Origin: Roseibium porphyridii
GTDB taxonomy: Bacteria > Pseudomonadota > Alphaproteobacteria > Rhizobiales > Stappiaceae
Reading direction: 5' to 3'
NCBI RefSeq assembly: GCF_026191725.2
Contig: NZ_CP120863.1
Location: 786,001 to 850,000 of the forward strand
Length of the DNA: 64,000 bases
Both the position numbers and the translations under genes were made by a program. The notes under the pieces are model-generated. The model ran no database searches and was not told the DNA's origin. It saw nothing but the letters and a program-made list of their open reading frames with translations. This document shows, one piece after another, positions 63,308 to 64,000 of the stretch (position 1 is the stretch's first letter; every line of letters begins with the position of its first letter).

Positions 63308-64000
63308 TTGGGCAAAACAGCAAAACTTGAATTCGTTCGCCGCATCGTGCCCTTGGCGCTCTGCCTGCTGGGTGTGGTCGGTGGATACTTTTTCATGTCC
63401 ATCCTGAGCAGCTTGCTCTGTTTTGTCGCCGGGGCCGGCATTTATGCCGCTCTGCCGCGTCCAACGATGCCGTCCGGTGCTGTTAAACCGATTTCCAGAC
63501 CTGCAATTCCGGTACTGGATGCAATCGGATTCGGATTTGGCGTTGTTTTTTTTCCGCTCGCATTCATCGGAATGAGTGTCTGGAGTGGGGCCGCAGCGCT
63601 GTTGGCGCTGATGTGTCTGTTGCCCGCGTGCCTATCGATGGTGTTTTTCACTGTTGCCGTGCGGCAGGAAACATCCTGGGTCCGCTTTTTTGGCAATGGG
63701 TTTGAATTCACGCAATTCGGCTTGCGTGTTCGTGTTCCTTACGAAGATGTGAAATCGATCGAAATCAAGCATTGGCAGGCTTCCGGCTGGGTTGCCTGGT
63801 TTCAGTCGACTATCGGGTCGGCGGGGCCGCGCAAGGCTGTGTTGCTGAACGGCGCGGAAAGCACAAAAACGCTCGTTTTCAAACGCAACGACAGTGCGAC
63901 TTTCACAATTTCGTCGGAGCTTATTCCGGACCTGCAGCGCGTGCTCATCAGTATTGACCGGGCTGGAATGGAGCTTCCTGATGGCATCAGCGACTTTCAG
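63308..64000 (+). CDS. Membrane protein of unknown function, N-terminal part
   Basis: 231 codons are visible and the frame runs off the window. Four hydrophobic segments lie between residues 15 and 120 (PLALCLLGVVGGYFFMSI, LLCFVAGAGIYAAL, FGFGVVFFPLAFIGMSV, LLALMCLLPACLSMVFFTV). A soluble stretch follows, with the strand pattern of a PH-like domain (FEFTQFGLRVRVPYEDVKSIEIK, KTLVFKRND). Start is TTG with GGAGAA just upstream. No family assigned. Confidence 0.68.
   Translation, partial: MGKTAKLEFVRRIVPLALCLLGVVGGYFFMSILSSLLCFVAGAGIYAALPRPTMPSGAVKPISRPAIPVLDAIGFGFGVVFFPLAFIGMSVWSGAAALLALMCLLPACLSMVFFTVAVRQETSWVRFFGNGFEFTQFGLRVRVPYEDVKSIEIKHWQASGWVAWFQSTIGSAGPRKAVLLNGAESTKTLVFKRNDSATFTISSELIPDLQRVLISIDRAGMELPDGISDFQ

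Overview
The window is a 64 kb chromosomal stretch of an alphaproteobacterium, most likely Hyphomicrobiales/Stappiaceae (Roseibium/Labrenzia type). That placement is inferred from gene content: the ethylmalonyl-CoA pathway pair ccr/ecm, a mitofilin (Mic60) homologue between hemC-hemD and hemY, divergent tsaD/hemC, and moderately high GC with alphaproteobacterial codon use. Most of it is core metabolism. No insertion sequence, prophage or CRISPR array was seen.

Layout. 1-967: the start of a secreted caspase-like protein (minus strand), preceded by a decayed C-terminal fragment of a SPOUT RNA methyltransferase. 968-8985: the most unusual region, a tightly packed plus-strand operon. It encodes a type I secretion ABC transporter, its HlyD-type adaptor, a GNAT acyltransferase, a 607-residue Arg/Ser/Gly repeat protein, a Sel1-repeat protein, an unrecognised protein and a diverged SAICAR-synthetase (PurC)-like protein. 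9130-15434: trmH-like, quinone oxidoreductase, exodeoxyribonuclease III, an esterase, and several exported or lipoprotein genes (GH25 lysozyme, SH3 domain, CAP domain). 15624-22172: ccr and ecm diverge around a palindrome-containing spacer. They are followed by a bicarbonate module of SbtA permease, SbtB-type PII protein and beta-carbonic anhydrase. 22175-26280: DinB, an HD-GYP protein and a von Willebrand A protein with five tandem repeats.

26519-32606: a ribose operon (rbsB-A-C-D-K and a LacI-type regulator) with a palindromic operator and an intercistronic hairpin. 32630-37027: an EamA transporter, a TenA-like protein, asd and a Bcr/CflA exporter, all on the minus strand. asd is preceded by a short open frame with a Thr/Lys-rich end and a foldable leader, a candidate attenuator. 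37157-39469: a secreted phytase/esterase-like protein behind an array of four PhoB half-sites. 39667-44803: a chemotaxis receptor, a YqaA-type membrane protein, and a GntP permease overlapping a patatin. 44990-51516: VOC, leuB, TSUP, a membrane-anchored AlbA_2 protein, an M20 amidohydrolase, a methyltransferase, EVE and YciI. 51678-60738: gpsA, two tandem Nudix genes and tsaD, then divergently hemC-hemD-mic60-hemY. 60957-64000: tRNA-Thr(CGT), a periplasmic binding protein, a double-receiver protein and the start of a membrane protein.

How the genes fit together. Ccr and Ecm belong to acetyl-CoA assimilation through ethylmalonyl-CoA. Ccr uses CO2, and a bicarbonate uptake and carbonic anhydrase cluster lies within 5 kb. 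The asd leader, the rbs operator and the Pho box are the clearest regulatory signals. The 968-8985 operon is the best candidate for an undescribed system: a secretion apparatus with its probable substrate and two putative modifying enzymes.
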